Positions 27,701 through 42,299 of a stretch of 64,000 nucleotides of DNA are shown here, one piece after another (within the stretch, counting starts at the first letter, position 1; every line of letters begins with the position of its first letter). A program made the translations under genes and the position numbers. The notes beneath the pieces are model-generated. The model had not been told where the DNA came from and made no database searches. It saw nothing but the letters and a program-made list of their open reading frames with translations. This DNA is from Ryuthela nishihirai (taxonomy: Eukaryota; Arthropoda; Arachnida; Araneae; Heptathelidae): contig JAWZYU010000034.1 in assembly GCA_038380435.1 (NCBI GenBank), forward strand, positions 25,027,404 through 25,091,403, read 5' to 3'.

Positions 27701-30700
27701 GCCCATGATGAAAAGTATTTTATATTTTAATAAGGAACAGGGATCCATCTAGGGAGAGAGGGAACGCCCATGATGAAAAGTATTTTATATTTTAATAAGG
27801 AACAGGGATCCATCTAGGGAGAGAGGGAACACATATGATGAAAAGTATTTTATATTTTAGTAAGGACCAGGGATCCATCTAGGGAAAGAGGGAACGCCCA
27901 TGATGAAAAGTATTTTATATTTTAATAAGGACCAGGGATCGATCTAGGGAGAGAGGGAATGCCCATGATGAAAAGTATTTTATAATTTAATAAGGAACAG
28001 GGATCGATCTAGGGAGAGAGGGAACGCCCATAATGAAAAGTATTTTATATTTTAATAAGGAACACGGATCGATCTAGGGAGAGAGGGAATGCCCATGATG
28101 AAAAGTATTTTATATTTTAATAAGGAACAGGGATCGATCTAGGGAGAGAGGGAACGCCCATGATGAAAAGTATTTTATATTTTAATAAGGACCAGGGATC
28201 GATCTAGGGAGAGAGGGAATGCCCATGATGAAAAGTATTTTATATTTTAATAAGGAACAGGGATCGATCTAGGGAGAGAGGGAACGCCCATGATGAAAAG
28301 TATTTTATATTTTAATAAGGAACAGGGATCGATCTAGGGAGAGAGGGAACGCCCATGATGAAAAGTATTTTATATTTTAATAAGGACCAGGGATCGATCT
28401 AGGGAGAGAGGGAATGCCCATGATGAAAAGTATTTTATAATTTAATAAGGAACAGGGATCGATCTAGGGAGAGAGAGAACGCCCGTGATGAAAAGTATTT
28501 TATATTTTAATAAGGACCAGGGATCGATCTAGGGAGAGAGGGAATGCCCATGATGAAAAGTATTTTATAATTTAATAAGGAACAGGGATCGATCTAGGGA
28601 GAGAGAGAACGCCCGTGATGAAAAGTATTTTATATTTTAATAAGGAACAGGGATCGATCTAGGGAGAGAGGGAATGCCCATGATGAAAAGTATTTTATAT
28701 TTTAATAAGGAACAGGGATCGATCTAGGGAGAGAGGGAATGCCCATGATGAAAAGTATTTTATATTTTAATAGGGAACAGGGATCGATCTAGGGAGAGAG
28801 GGAACGCCCATGATGAAAAGTATTTTATATTTTAATAAGGAACAGGGATCGATCTAGGGAGAGAGGGAATGCCCATGATGAAAAGTATTTTATATTTTAA
28901 TAAGGAACAGGGATCGATCTAGGGAGAGAGGGAACGCCCATGATGAAAAGTATTTTATATTTTAATAAGGACCAGGGATCGATCTAGGGAGAGAGGGAAT
29001 GCCCATGATGAAAAGTATTTTATATTTTAATAAGGAACAGGGATCGATCTAGGGAGAGAGGGAACGCCCATTATGAAAAGTATTTTATATTTTAATAAGG
29101 AACAGGGATCGATCTAGGGAGAGAGGGAACGCCCATTATGAAAAGTATTTTATATTTTAATAAGGAACAGGGATCGATCTAGGGAGAGAAGGAATGCCCA
29201 TGATGAAAAGTATTTTATATTTTAATAAGGACCAGGGATCGATCTAGGGAGAGAGGGAACGCCCATGATGAAAAGTATTTTATATTTTAATAAGGACCAG
29301 GGATCGATCTAGGGAGAGAGGGAATGCCCATGATGAAAAGTATTTTATATTTTAATAAGGAACAGGGATCGATCTAGGGAGAGAGGGAACGCCCATGATG
29401 AAAAGTATTTTATATTTTAATAAGGAACAGGAATCGATCTAGGGAGAGAGGGAACGCTCATGATGAAAAGTATTTTATATTTTAATAAGGACCAGGGATC
29501 CATCTAGGGAGAGAGGGAACGCCCATGATGAAAAGAATTTTATATTTTAATAAGGAACAGGGATCGATCTAGGGAGAGAGGGAACGCCCATGATGAAAAG
29601 TATTTTATATTTTAATAAGGAACAGGGATCGATCTAGGGAGAGAGGGAACGCCCATGATGAAAAGTATTTTATATTTTAATAAGGAACAGGGATCGATCT
29701 AGGGAGAGAGGGAACGCCCATGATGAAAAGTATTTTATATTTTAATAAGGAACAGGAATCGATCTAGAAAGAGAGGGAACGCCCATGATGAAAAGTATTT
29801 TATATTTTAATAAGGAACAGGGATCCATCTAGGGAGAGAGGGAACGCCCATGATGAAAAGTATTTTATATTTTAATAAGGAACAGGGATCCATCTAGGGA
29901 GAGAGGGAACACCCATGATGAAAAGTATTTTATATTTTAGTAAGGACCAGGGATCCATCTAGGGAGAGAGGGAACGCCCATGATGAAAAGTATTTTATAT
30001 TTTAATAGGGAACAGGGATCGATCTAGGGAGAGAGGGAACGCCCATGATGAAAAGTATTTTATATTTTAATAAGGAACAGGGATCGATCTAGGGAGAGAG
30101 GGATCGCCCATGATGAAAAGTATTTTATATTTTAATAAGGACCAGGGATCGATCTAGGGAGAGAGGGAACGTCCATGATGAAAAGTATTTTATATTTTAA
30201 TAAGGACCAGGGATCGATCTAGGGAGAGAGGGAATGCCCATGATGAAAAGTATTTTATATTTTAATAAGGAACAGGGATCGATCTAGGGAGAGAGGGAAC
30301 GCCCATGATGAAAAGTATTTTATATTTTAATAAGGAACATGAATCGATCTAGAAAGAGAGGGAACGCCCATGATGAAAAGTATTTTATATTTTAATAAGG
30401 AACAGGGATCCAACTAGGGAGAGAGGGAACGCCCATGATGAAAAGTATTTTATATTTTAATAAGGAACAGGGATCGATCTAGGGAGAGAGGGAACGCCCA
30501 TGATGAAAAGTATTTTATATTTTAATAAGGACCAAGGATCCATCTAGGGAGAGAGGGAACGTCCATGATGAAAAGTAGTTTATATTTTAATAACGACCAG
30601 GGATCCATCTAGGGAGAGAGGGAACGCCCATGATGAAAAGTATTTTATATTTTAATAAGGACCAGGGATCCATCTAGGGAGAGAGGGAACGCCCATGATG

Positions 30701-33700
30701 AAAAGTATTTTATATTTTAATAGGGAACAGGGATCGATCTAGGGAGAGAGGGAACGCCCATGATGAAAAGTATTTTATATTTTAATAAGGACCAGGGATC
30801 GATCTAGGGAGAGAGGGAATGCCCATGATGAAAAGTATTTTATATTTTAATAAGGAACAGGGATCGATCTAGGGAGAGAGGGAACGCCCATGATGAAAAG
30901 TATTTTATATTTTAATAAGGACCAGGGATCCATCTAGGGAGAGAGGGAACGCCCATGATGAAAAGTATTTTATATTTTAATAAGGAACAGGAATCGATCT
31001 AGAAAGAGAGGGAACGCCCATGATGAAAAGTATTTTATATTTTAATAAGGAACAGGGATCCATCTAGGGAGAGAGGGAACGCCCATGATGAAAAGTATTT
31101 TATATTTTAATAAGGAACAGGGATCCATCTAGGGAGAGAGGGAACGCCCATTATGAAAAGTATTTTATATTTTAATAAGGAACAGGGATCCATCTCGGGA
31201 GAGAGGGAACGCCCATGATGAAAAGTATTTTATATTTTAATAAGGACCAGGGATCCATCTAGGGAGAGAGGGAACGCCCATGATGAAAAGTATTTTATAT
31301 TTTAATAAGGAACAGGAATCGATCTAGAAAGAGAGGGAACGCCCATGATGAAAAGTATTTTACATTTTAATAAGGAACAGGGATCCATCTAGGGAGAGAG
31401 GGAACGCCCATGATGAAAAGTATTTTATATTTTAATAAGGACCAGGGATCCATCTAGGGAGAGAGGGAACGCCCATGATGAAAAGTATTTTACATTTTAA
31501 TAGGGAACAGGGATCGATCTAGGGAGAGAGGGAACGCCCATGATGAAAAGTATTTTATATTTTAATAAGGACCAGGGATCCATCTAGGGAGAGAGGGAAC
31601 GTCCATGATGAAAAGTAGTTTATATTTTAATAAGGACCAGGGATCCATCTAGGGAGAGAGGGAACGCCCATGATGAAAAGTATTTTATATTTTAATAAGG
31701 ACCAGGGATCCATCTAGGGAGAGAGGGAACGCCCATGATGAAAAGTATTTTATATTTTAATAAGGAACAGGGATCGATCTAGGGAGAGAGGGAACGCCCA
31801 TGATGAAAAGTATTTTATATTTTAATAAGGACCAGGGATCCATCTAGGGAGAGAGGGAACGCCCATGATGAAAAGAATTTTATATTTTAATAAGGAACAG
31901 GGATCGATCTAGGGAGAGAAAGAACGCCCATGATGAAAAGTATTTTATATTTTAATAAGGAACAGGGATCGATCTAGGGAGAGAGGGAACGCCCATTATG
32001 AAAAGTATTTTACATTTTAATAAGGAACAGGGATCGATCTAGGGAGAGAGGGAATGCCCATGATGAAAAGTATTTTATATTTTAATAAGGAACAGGGATC
32101 GATCTAGGGAGAGAGGGAACGCCCATGATGAAAAGTATTTTATATTTTAATAAGGAACAGGGATCGATCTAGCGAGAGAGGGAATGCCCATGATGAAAAG
32201 TATTTTATATTTTAATAAGGAACAGGGATCGATCTAGGGAGAGAGGGAACGCCCATGATGAAAAGTATATTATATTTTAATAAGGACCAGGGATCGATCT
32301 AGGGAGAGAGGGAATGCCATGATGAAAAGTATTTTATATTTTAATAAGGAACATGGATCGATCTAGGGAGAGAGGGAACGCTCATTATGAAAAGTATTTT
32401 ATATTTTAATAAGGACCAGGGATCGATCTAGGGAGAGAGGGAATGCCCATGATGAAAAGTATTTTATATTTTAATAAGGAACAGGGATCGATCTAGGGAG
32501 AGAGGGAATGCCCATGATGAAAAGTATTTTATATTTTAATAAGGAACAGGGATCGATCTAGGGAGAGAGGGAATGCCCATGATGAAAAGTATTATATATT
32601 TTAATAAGGAACAGGGATCGATCTAGGGAGAGAGGGAACGTCCATTATGAAAAGTATTTTATATTTTAATAAGGACCATTGATCGATCTAGGGAGAGAGG
32701 GAATGCCCATGATGAAAAGTATTTTATATTTTAATAAGGACCAGGGATCGATCTTGGGAGAGAGGGAATGCCCATGATGAAAAGTATTTTATATTTTAAT
32801 AAGGAACAGGGATCGATCTAGGGAGAGAGGGAATGCCCATGATGAAAAGTATTTTATAATTTAATAAGGAACAGGGATCGATCTAGGGAGAGAGGGAACG
32901 CCCATGATGAAAAGTATTTTATATTTTAATAATTAACAGGGATCGATCTAGGGAGAGAGGGAATGCCCATGATGAAAAGTATTTTATATTTTAATAAGGA
33001 ACAGGGATCGATCTAGGGAGAGAGGGAAAGCCCATTATGAAAAGTATTTTATATTTTAATAAGGAACAGGGATCGATCTAGGGAGAGAGGGAATGCCCAT
33101 GATGAAAAGTATTTTATATTTTAATAAGGACCAAGGATCGAGCTAGGGAGAGAGGGAATGCCCATGATGAAAAGTATTTTATATTTTAATAAGGACCAAG
33201 GATCGAGCTAGGGAGAGAGGGAACGCCCATGATGAAAAGTATTTTATATTTTAATAAGGAACAGGGATCGATCTAGGGAGAGAGGGAACGCCCATGATGA
33301 AAAGTATTTTATATTTTAATAAGGAACAGGGATCGATCTAGGGAGAGAAGGAATGCCCATGATGAAAAGTATTTTATATTTTAATAAGGACCAAGGATCG
33401 AGCTAGGGAGAGAGGGAACGCCCATGATGAAAAGTATTTTATATTTTAATAAGGAACAGGGATCCATCTAGGGAGAGAGGGAACGCCCATGATGAAAGGT
33501 ATTTTATATTTTAATAAGGAACAGGGATCCATCTAGGGAGAGAGGGAACGCCCATGATGAAAAGTATTTTATATTTTAATAAGGAACAGAGATCGATCTA
33601 GGGAGAGAGGGAATGCCCATGATGAAAAGTATTTTATATTTTAATAAGGAACAGGGATCCATCTAGGGAGAGAGGGAACCCCCATGATGAAAAGCATTTT

Positions 33701-34985
33701 ATATTTTAATAAGGAACAGGGATCGATCTAGGGAGAGAGGGAACGCCCATGATGAAAAGTATTTTATATTTTAATAAGGACCAGGGATCGATCTAGGGAG
33801 AGAGGGAATGCCCATGATGAAAAGTATTTTATAATTTAATAAGGAACAGGGATCGATCTAGGGAGAGAGGGAACGCCCATGATGAAAAGTATTTTATATT
33901 TTAATAATTAACAGGGATCGATCTAGGGAGAGAGGGAATGCCCATGATGAAAAGTATTTTATATTTTAATAAGGAACAGGGATCGATCTAGGGAGAGAGG
34001 GAACGCCCATGATGAAAAGTATTTTATATTTTAATAAGGAACAGGGATCCATCTACGGAGAGAGGGAACGCCCATGATGAAAAGTATTTTATATTTTAAT
34101 AAGGAACAGGGATCCATCTAGGGAGAGAGGGAACGCCCATGATGAAAAGTATTTTATATTTTAATAAGAAACAGGGATTGATCTAGGGAGAAAGGTAATG
34201 CCCATGATGAAAAGTATTTTATATTTTAATAAGGAACAGGGATCGATCTAGGGAGAGAGGGAATGCCCATGATGAAAACTATTTTATATTTTAATAAGGA
34301 CCAGGGATCGATCTAGGGAGAGAGGGAACGCCCATGATGAAAAGTATTTTATATTTTAATAAGGAACAGGGATCCATCTAGGGAGAGAGGGAACGCCCAT
34401 GATGTAAAGTATTTTATATTTTAATAAGGAACAGGGATCCATCTAGGGAGAGAGGGAACGCCCATGATGAAAAGTATTTTATATTTTAATAAGGAACAGG
34501 GATCGATCTAGGGAGAGAGGGAATGCCCATGATGAAAAGTATTTTATATTTTAATAAGGAACAGGGATCGATCTAGGGAGAGAGGGAACGCCCATGATGA
34601 AAAGTATTTTATATTTTAATAAGGACCAGGGATCGATCTAGGGAGAGAGGGAATGCCCATGATGAAAAGTATTTTATATTTTAATAAGGAACAGGGATCG
34701 ATCTAGGGAGAGAGGGAACGCCCATTATGAAAAGTATTTTATATTTTAATAAGGAACAGGGATCGATCTAGGGAGAGAGGGAACGCCCATGATGAAAAGT
34801 ATTTTATATTTTAATAAGGACCAGGGATCGATCTAGGGAGAGAGGGAATGCCCATGATGAAAAGTATTTTATAATTTAATAAGGAACAGGGATCGATCTA
34901 GGGAGAGAGGGAACGCCCATGATGAAAAGTATTTTATATTTTAATAAGGAACAGGGATCGATCTAGGGAGAGAGGGAATGCCCAT
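6776..34985. repeat. 65-bp array, AATGCCC-rich subdomain
   Basis: Many units carry AATGCCC, often alternating with AACGCCC units to give a 130-bp dimer-like pattern, and GATCGATC predominates over GATCCATC. Marker units recur across the domain: a 1-bp-deleted ATGCCATG, CCCCCATG with AAGCATTTTA, AATAATTAACAGG, GACCATTGATCG and GATCTAGCGAG. They define multi-kilobase blocks copied several times. The domain ends near a 1-bp-deleted unit (AAAGTTTTTATA, about 34991). Confidence 0.8.
24110..27180. repeat. 3-kb block of the 65-bp array, copied at about 31845-34915
   Basis: Marker units recur in the same order about 7733 bp (119 units) further on: GAGAAAGAACG (24184 and 31918), the 1-bp-deleted ATGCCATG (24580 and 32314), ATAATTAAC (25195 and about 32929) and AAGAAACAGGGATTGATC with GAGAAAGGG/GAGAAAGGT (about 26433 and 34165). 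Only scattered single-base differences were seen, for example GATCTAGCGAG near 25150, so the block duplication looks recent. Confidence 0.8.
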
Positions 34986-37900
34986 GATGAAAAGTTTTTA
35001 TATTTTAATAAGGACCAGGGATCCATCTAGGGAGAGAGGGAACGTCCATTATGAAAAGTATTTTATATTTTAATAAGGAACAGGGATCGATCTAGGGAGA
35101 GAGGGAACGTCCATGATGAAAAGTATTTTATATTTTAATAAGGAACAGGGATCGATCTAGGGAGAGATTGAATGCCCATGATGAAAAGTATTTTATATTT
35201 TAATAAGGACCAGGGATCGATCTAGGGAGAGAGGGAATGCCCATGATGAAAAGTATTTTATATTTTAATAAGGAACAGGGATCGATCTAGGGAGAGATTG
35301 AATGCCCATGATGAAAAGTATTTTATATTTTAATAAGGACCAGGGATCCATCTAGGGAGAGAGGGAACGTCCATGTTGAAAAGTATTTTATATTTTAATA
35401 AGGAACAGGAATCGATCTAGGGAGAGATGGAACGCCCATGATGAAAAGTAGTTTAAAATTTAATAGGGACCAGGGATCCATCTAGGGAGAGAGGGAACGC
35501 CCATGATGAAAAGTATTTTATATTTTAATAAGGAACAGGAATCGATCTAGGGAGAGAGGGAACGCCCATGATGAAAAGTAGTTTATATTTTAATAAGGAA
35601 CAGGGATCCATCTAGGGAGAGAGGGAACGTCCATTATGAAAAGTATTTTATATTTTAATAAGGAACAGGAATCGATCTAGGGAGAGAGGGAACTCCCATG
35701 ATGAAAAGTAGTTTATATTTTAATAAGGACCAGGGATCCATCTAGGGAGAGAGGGAACGTCCATGATGAAAAGTATTTTATATTTTAATAAGGAACAGGA
35801 ATCGATCTAGGGAGAGATAGAACGCCCATGATGAAAAGTAGTTTATAATTTAATAAGGACCAGGGATCCATCTAGGGAGAGAGGGAACGCCCATGATGAA
35901 AAGTATTTTATATTTTAATAGGGAATAGGGATCGATCTAGGGAGAGAGGGAACGCCCATTATGAAAAGTATTTTATATTTTAATAAGGAACAGGGATCGA
36001 TCTAGGGAGAGAGGGAACTCCCATGATGAAAAGTAGTTTATATTTTAATAAGGACCAGGGATCCATCTAGGGAGAGAGGGAACGTCCATGTTGAAAAGTA
36101 TTTTATATTTTAATAAGGAACAAGAATCGATCTAGGGAGAGAGGGAACGCCCATGATGAAAAGTATTTTATATTTTAATAAGGACCAGGGATCCATCTAG
36201 GGAGAGAGGGAACGTCCATGATGAAAAGTATTTTATATTTTAATAAGGAACAGGAATCGATCTAGGGAGAGATGGAACGCCCATAATGAAAAGTAGTTTA
36301 AAATTTAATAGGGACCAGGGATCCATCTAGGGAGAGAGGGAACGCCCATGATGAAAAGTAGTTTATATTTTAATAAGGAACAGGGATCCATCTAGGGAGA
36401 GAGGGAATGCCCATGATGAAAAGTATTTTATATTTTAATAAGGAACAGGAATCGATCTACGGAGAGAGGGAACGCCCATGATGAAAAGTATTTTATATTT
36501 TAATAAGGAACAGGGATCGATCTAGGGAGAGAGGGAATGCCCATGATGAAAAGTATTTTATATTTTAATAAGGACCCGGGATCCATCTAGGGAGAGAGGG
36601 AACGTCCATTATGAAAAGTATTTTATATTTTAATAAGGAACAGGAATCGATCTAGGGAGAGAGGGAACTCCCATGATGAAAAGTAGTTTATATTTTAATA
36701 AGGAACAGGGATCGATCTAGGGAGAGAGGGAACGTCCATGATGAAAAGTATTTTATATTTTAATAAGGAACAGGAATCGATCTAGGGAGAGATAGAACGC
36801 CCATGATGAAAAGTAGTTTATAATTTAATAAGGACCAGGGATCCATCTAGGGAGAGAGGGAACGCCCATGATGAAAAGTATTTTATATTTTAATAGGGAA
36901 TAGGGATCGATCTAGGGAGAGAGGGAACGCCCATTATGAAAAGTATTTTATATTTTAATAAGGAACAGGGATCGATCTAGGGAGAGAGGGAACGCCCATG
37001 ATGAAAAGTATTTTATATTTTAATAAGGAACAGGGATCGATCTAGGGAGAGAGGGAATGCCCATGATGAAAAGTATTTTATATTTTAATAAGGACCAGGG
37101 ATCCATCTAGGGAGAGAGGGAACGTCCATGATGAAAAGTATTTTATATTTTAATAAGGAACAGGAATTGATCTAGGGAGAGATGGAACGCCCATGATGAA
37201 AATAGTTTATAATTTAATAAGGACCAGGGATCCATCTAGGGAGAGAGGGAACGCCCATGATGAAAAGTATTTTATATTTTAATAAGGACCAGGGATCCAT
37301 CTAGGGAGAGAGGGAACGCCCATGATGAAAAGTATTTTATATTTTAATAGGGAACAGGGATCGATCTAGGGAGAGAGGGAACGCCCATGATGAAAAGTAT
37401 TTTATATTTTAATAAGGACCAGGGATCCATCTAGGGCGAGAGGGAACGCCCATTATGAAAAGTATTTTATATTTTAATAGGGAACAGGGATCGATCTAGG
37501 GAGAGAGGGAACGCCCATGATGAAAAGTATTTTATATTTTAATAAGGAACAGGGATCGATCTAGGGAGAGAGGGAACGCCCATGATGAAAAGTATTTTAT
37601 ATTTTAATAAGGAACAGGGATCGATCTAGGGAGAGAGGGAATGCCCATGATGAAAAGTATTTTATATTTTAATAAGGACCAGGGATCCATCTAGGGAGAG
37701 AGGGAACGCCCATGATGAAAAGTATTTTATATTTTAATAGGGAACAGGGATCGATCTAGGGAGAGAGGGAACGCCCATTATGAAAAGTATTTTATATTTT
37801 AATAAGGAACAGGAATCGATCTAGGGAGAGAGGGAACGCCTATGATGAAAAGTATTTTATATTTTAATAAGGAACAGGGATCGATCTAGGGCGAGAGGGA

Positions 37901-40900
37901 ACACCCATGATGAAAAGTATTTTATATTTTAATAAGGAACAGGGATCGATCTAGGGAGAGAGGGAATGCCCATGATGAAAAGTATTTTATATTTTAATAA
38001 GGACCAGGGATCCATCTAGGGAGAGAGGGAACGTCCATTATGAAAAGTATTTTATATTTTAATAAGGAACAGGAATCGATCTAGGGAGAGAGGGAACTCC
38101 CATGATGAAAAGTAGTTTATATTTTAATAAGGACCAGGGATCCATCTAGGGAGAGAGGGAACGTCCATGATGAAAAGTATTTTATATTTTAATAAGGAAC
38201 AGGAATCGATCTAGGGAGAGAGGGAACGCCCATGATGAAAAGTAGTTTATAATTTAATAAGGACCAGGGATCCATCTAGGGAGAGAGGGACCGCCCATGA
38301 TGAAAAGTATTTTATATTTTAATAAGGACCAGGGATCCATCTAGGGAGAGAGGGAACGCCCATGATGAAAAGTATTTTATATTTTAATAGGGAACAGGGA
38401 TCGATCTAGGGAGAGAGGGAACGCCCATTATGAAATGTATTTTATATTTTAATAAGGAACAGGGATCGATCTAGGGAGAGAGGGAACGCCCATGATGAAA
38501 AGTATTTTATATTTTAATAAGGAACAGGGATCGATCTAGGGAGAGAGGGAATGCCCATGATGAAAAGTATTTTATATTTTAATAAGGACCAGGGATCCAT
38601 CTAGGGAGAGAGGGAACGTCCATGATGAAAAGTATTTTATATTTTAATAAGGAACAGGAATCGATCTAGGGAGAGATGGAACGCCCATGATGAAAAGTAG
38701 TTTATAATTTAATAAGGACCAGGGATCCATCTAGGGAGAGAGGGAACGCCCATGATGAAAAGTATTTTATATTTTAATAAGGACCAGGGATCCATCTAGG
38801 GCGAGAGGGAACGCCCATTATGAAAAGTATTTTATATTTTAATAGGGAACAGGGATCGATCTAGGGAGAGAGGGAACGCCCATGATGAAAAGTATTTTAT
38901 ATTTTAATAAGGAACAGGGATCGATCTAGGGAGAGAGGGAATGCCCATGATGAAAAGTATTTTATATTTTAATAAGGACCAGGGATCCATCTAGGGAGAG
39001 AGGGAATGCCCATGATGAAAAGTATTTTACATTTTAATAAGGAACAGGAATCGATCTAGGGAGAGAGGGAACGTCCATAATGAAAAGTAGTTTATATTTT
39101 AATAAGGAACAGGAATCGATCTAGGGAGAGAGGGATCGCCCATGATGAAAAGTAGTTTATATTTTAATAAGGACGAGGGATCCATCTAGGGAGAGAGGGA
39201 ACGCCCATGATGAAAAGTAGTTTATATTTTAATAAGGACCAGGGATCCATCTAGGGAGAGAGGGAACGCCCATGATGAAAAGTATTTTATATTTTAATAA
39301 GGAACAGGAATCGATCTAGGGAGAGAGGGAACGCCAATGATGAAAAGTATTTTATATTTTAATAAGGACCAGGGATCCATCTAGGGAGAGGGGGAACGCC
39401 CATGATGAAAAGTATTTTATATTTTAATAAGGACCAGGGATCCATCTAGGGAGAGAGGGAACCCCCATGATGAAAAGTATTTTATATTTTAATAAGGAAC
39501 AGGGATCCATCTAGGGCGAGAGGGAACGCCCATTATGAAAAGTATTTTATATTTTAATAGGGAACAGGGATCGATCTAGGGAGAGAGGGAACGCCCATGA
39601 TGAAAAGTATTTTATATTTTAATAAGGAACAGGGATCGATCTAGGGAGAGAGGGAATGCCCATGATGAAAAGTATTTTATATTTTAATAAGGACCAGGGA
39701 TCCATCTAGGGAGAGAGGGAACGTCCATGATGAAAAGTATTTTACATTTTAATAAGGAACAGGAATCGATCTAGGGAGAGAGGGAACGTCCATGATGAAA
39801 AGTAGTTTATATTTTAATAAGGAACAGCAATCGATCTAGGGATAGAGGGAACGCCCATGATGAAAAGTAGTTTATATTTTAATAAGGACGAGGGATCCAT
39901 CTAGGGAGAGAGGGAACGCCCATGATGAAAAGTAGTTTATATTTTAATAAGGACCAGGGATCCATCTAGGGAGAGAGGGAACGCCCATGATGAAAAGTAT
40001 TTTATATTTTAATAAGGAACAGGAATCGATCTAGGGAGAGAGGGAACGCCCATGATGAAAAGTATTTTATATTTTAATAAGGACCAGGGATCCATCTAGG
40101 GAGAGGGGGAACGCCCATGATGAAAAGTATTTTATATTTTAATAAGGACCAGGGATCCATCTAGGGAGAGAGGGAACGCCCATGATGAAAAGTATTTTAT
40201 ATTTTAATAAGGAACAGGGATCCATCTAGGGAGAGAGGGAACGCCCATGATGAAAAGTATTTAATATTTTAATAAGGACCAGGGATCCATCTAGGGAGAG
40301 AGGGAACGCCCATGATGAAAAGTATTTTATATTTTAATAGGGAACAGAGATCGATCTAGGGACAGAGGGAACGCCCATTATGAAAAGTATTTTATATTTT
40401 AATAAGAAACAGGGATCGATCTAGGGAGAGAGGGAACGCCCATGATGAAAAGTATTTTATATTTTAATAAGGAACAGGGATCGATCTAGGGAGAGAGGGA
40501 ACGCCCATGATGAAAAGTATTTTATATTTTAATAAGGAACAAGGATCGATCTAGGGAGAGAGGGAACGCCCATGATGAAAAGTAGTTTATATTTTAATAA
40601 GGACCAGGGATCCATCTAGGGAGAGAGGGAACGCCCATGATGAAAAGTGTTTAATATTTTAATAAGGAACAGGAATCGATCTAGGGAGAGAGGGAACGCC
40701 CATGATGAAAAGTATTTTATATTTTAATAAGGAACAGGGATCGATCTAGGGAGAGAGGGAACGCCCATGATGAAAAGTATTTTATATTTTAATAAGGTCC
40801 AGGGATCCATCTAGGGAGAGAGGGAACGCCCATGATGAAAAGTATTTTATATTTTAATAGGGAACAGGGATCGATCTAGGGAGAGAGGGAACGCCCATGA

Positions 40901-42299
40901 TGAAAAGTATTTTATGTTTTAATAATTAACAGGGATCGATCTAGGGAGAGAGGGAATGCCCATGATGAAAAGTATTTTATATTTTAATAAGGACCAGGGA
41001 TCCGTCTAGGGAGAGAGGGAACGTCCATGATGAAAAGTAGTTTATATTTTAATAAGGAACAGGAATCGATCTAGGGAGAGAGGGAACGCCCATGATGAAA
41101 AGTATTTTATGTTTTAATAATTAACAGGGATCGATCTAGGGAGAGAGGGAATGCCCATGATGAAAAGTAGTTTATATTTTAATAAGGACCAGGGATCCAT
41201 CTAGGGAGAGAGGGAACGCCCATGATGAAAAGTAGTTTATATTTTAATAAGGACCAGGGATCCATCTAGGGAGAGAGGGAACGTCCATGATGAAAAGTAT
41301 TTTATATTTTAATAAGGAACAGGAATCGATCTAGGGAGAGGGGGAACGCCCATGATGAAAAGTATTTTATATTTTAATAAGGACCAGGGATCCATCTAGG
41401 GAGAGGGGGAACGCCCATGATGAAAAGTATTTTATATTTTAATAAGGACCAGGGATCCATCTAGGGAGAGAGGGAACACCCATGATGAAAAGCAGTTTAT
41501 ATTTTAATAAGGACCAGGGATCCATCTAGGGAGAGAGGGAACGTCCATGATGAAAAGTATTTTATATTTTAATAAGGAACAGGGATCGATCTAGGGAGAG
41601 AGGGAACGCCCATGATGAAAAGTATTTTATATTTTAATAAGGACCAGGGATCCATCTAGGGAGAGGGGGAACGCCCATGATGAAAAGTATTTTATATTTT
41701 AATAAGGACCAGGGATCCATCTAGGGAGAGATGGAACGCCCATGATGAAAAGTAGTTTATAATTTAATAAGGACCAGGGATCCATCTAGGGAGAGAGGGA
41801 ACGCCCATGATGAAAAGTATTTTATATTTTAATAGGGAACAGGGATCGATCTAGGGAGAGAGGGAACGCCCATGATGAAAAGTATTTTATATTTTAATAA
41901 GGAACAGGGATCCATCTAGGGAGAGAGGGAACGCCCATTATGAAAAGTATTTTATATTTTAATAAGGAACAGGGATCGATCTAGGGAGAGAGGGAACGCC
42001 CATGATGAAAAGTAGTTTATATTTTAATAAGGAACAGGGATCCATCTAGGGAGAGAGGGAACGCCCATGATGAAAAGTATTTTATATTTTAATAAGGAAC
42101 AGGGATCGATCTAGGGAGAGAGGGAACGCCCATGATGAAAAGTATTTTATATTTTAATAAGGAACAGGGATCGATCTAGGGAGAGAGGGAATGCCCATGA
42201 TGAAAAGTATTTTATATTTTAATAAGGACCAGGGATCGATCTAGGGAGAGAGGGAACGTCCATGATGAAAAGTATTTTATATTTTAATAAGGAACAGGA

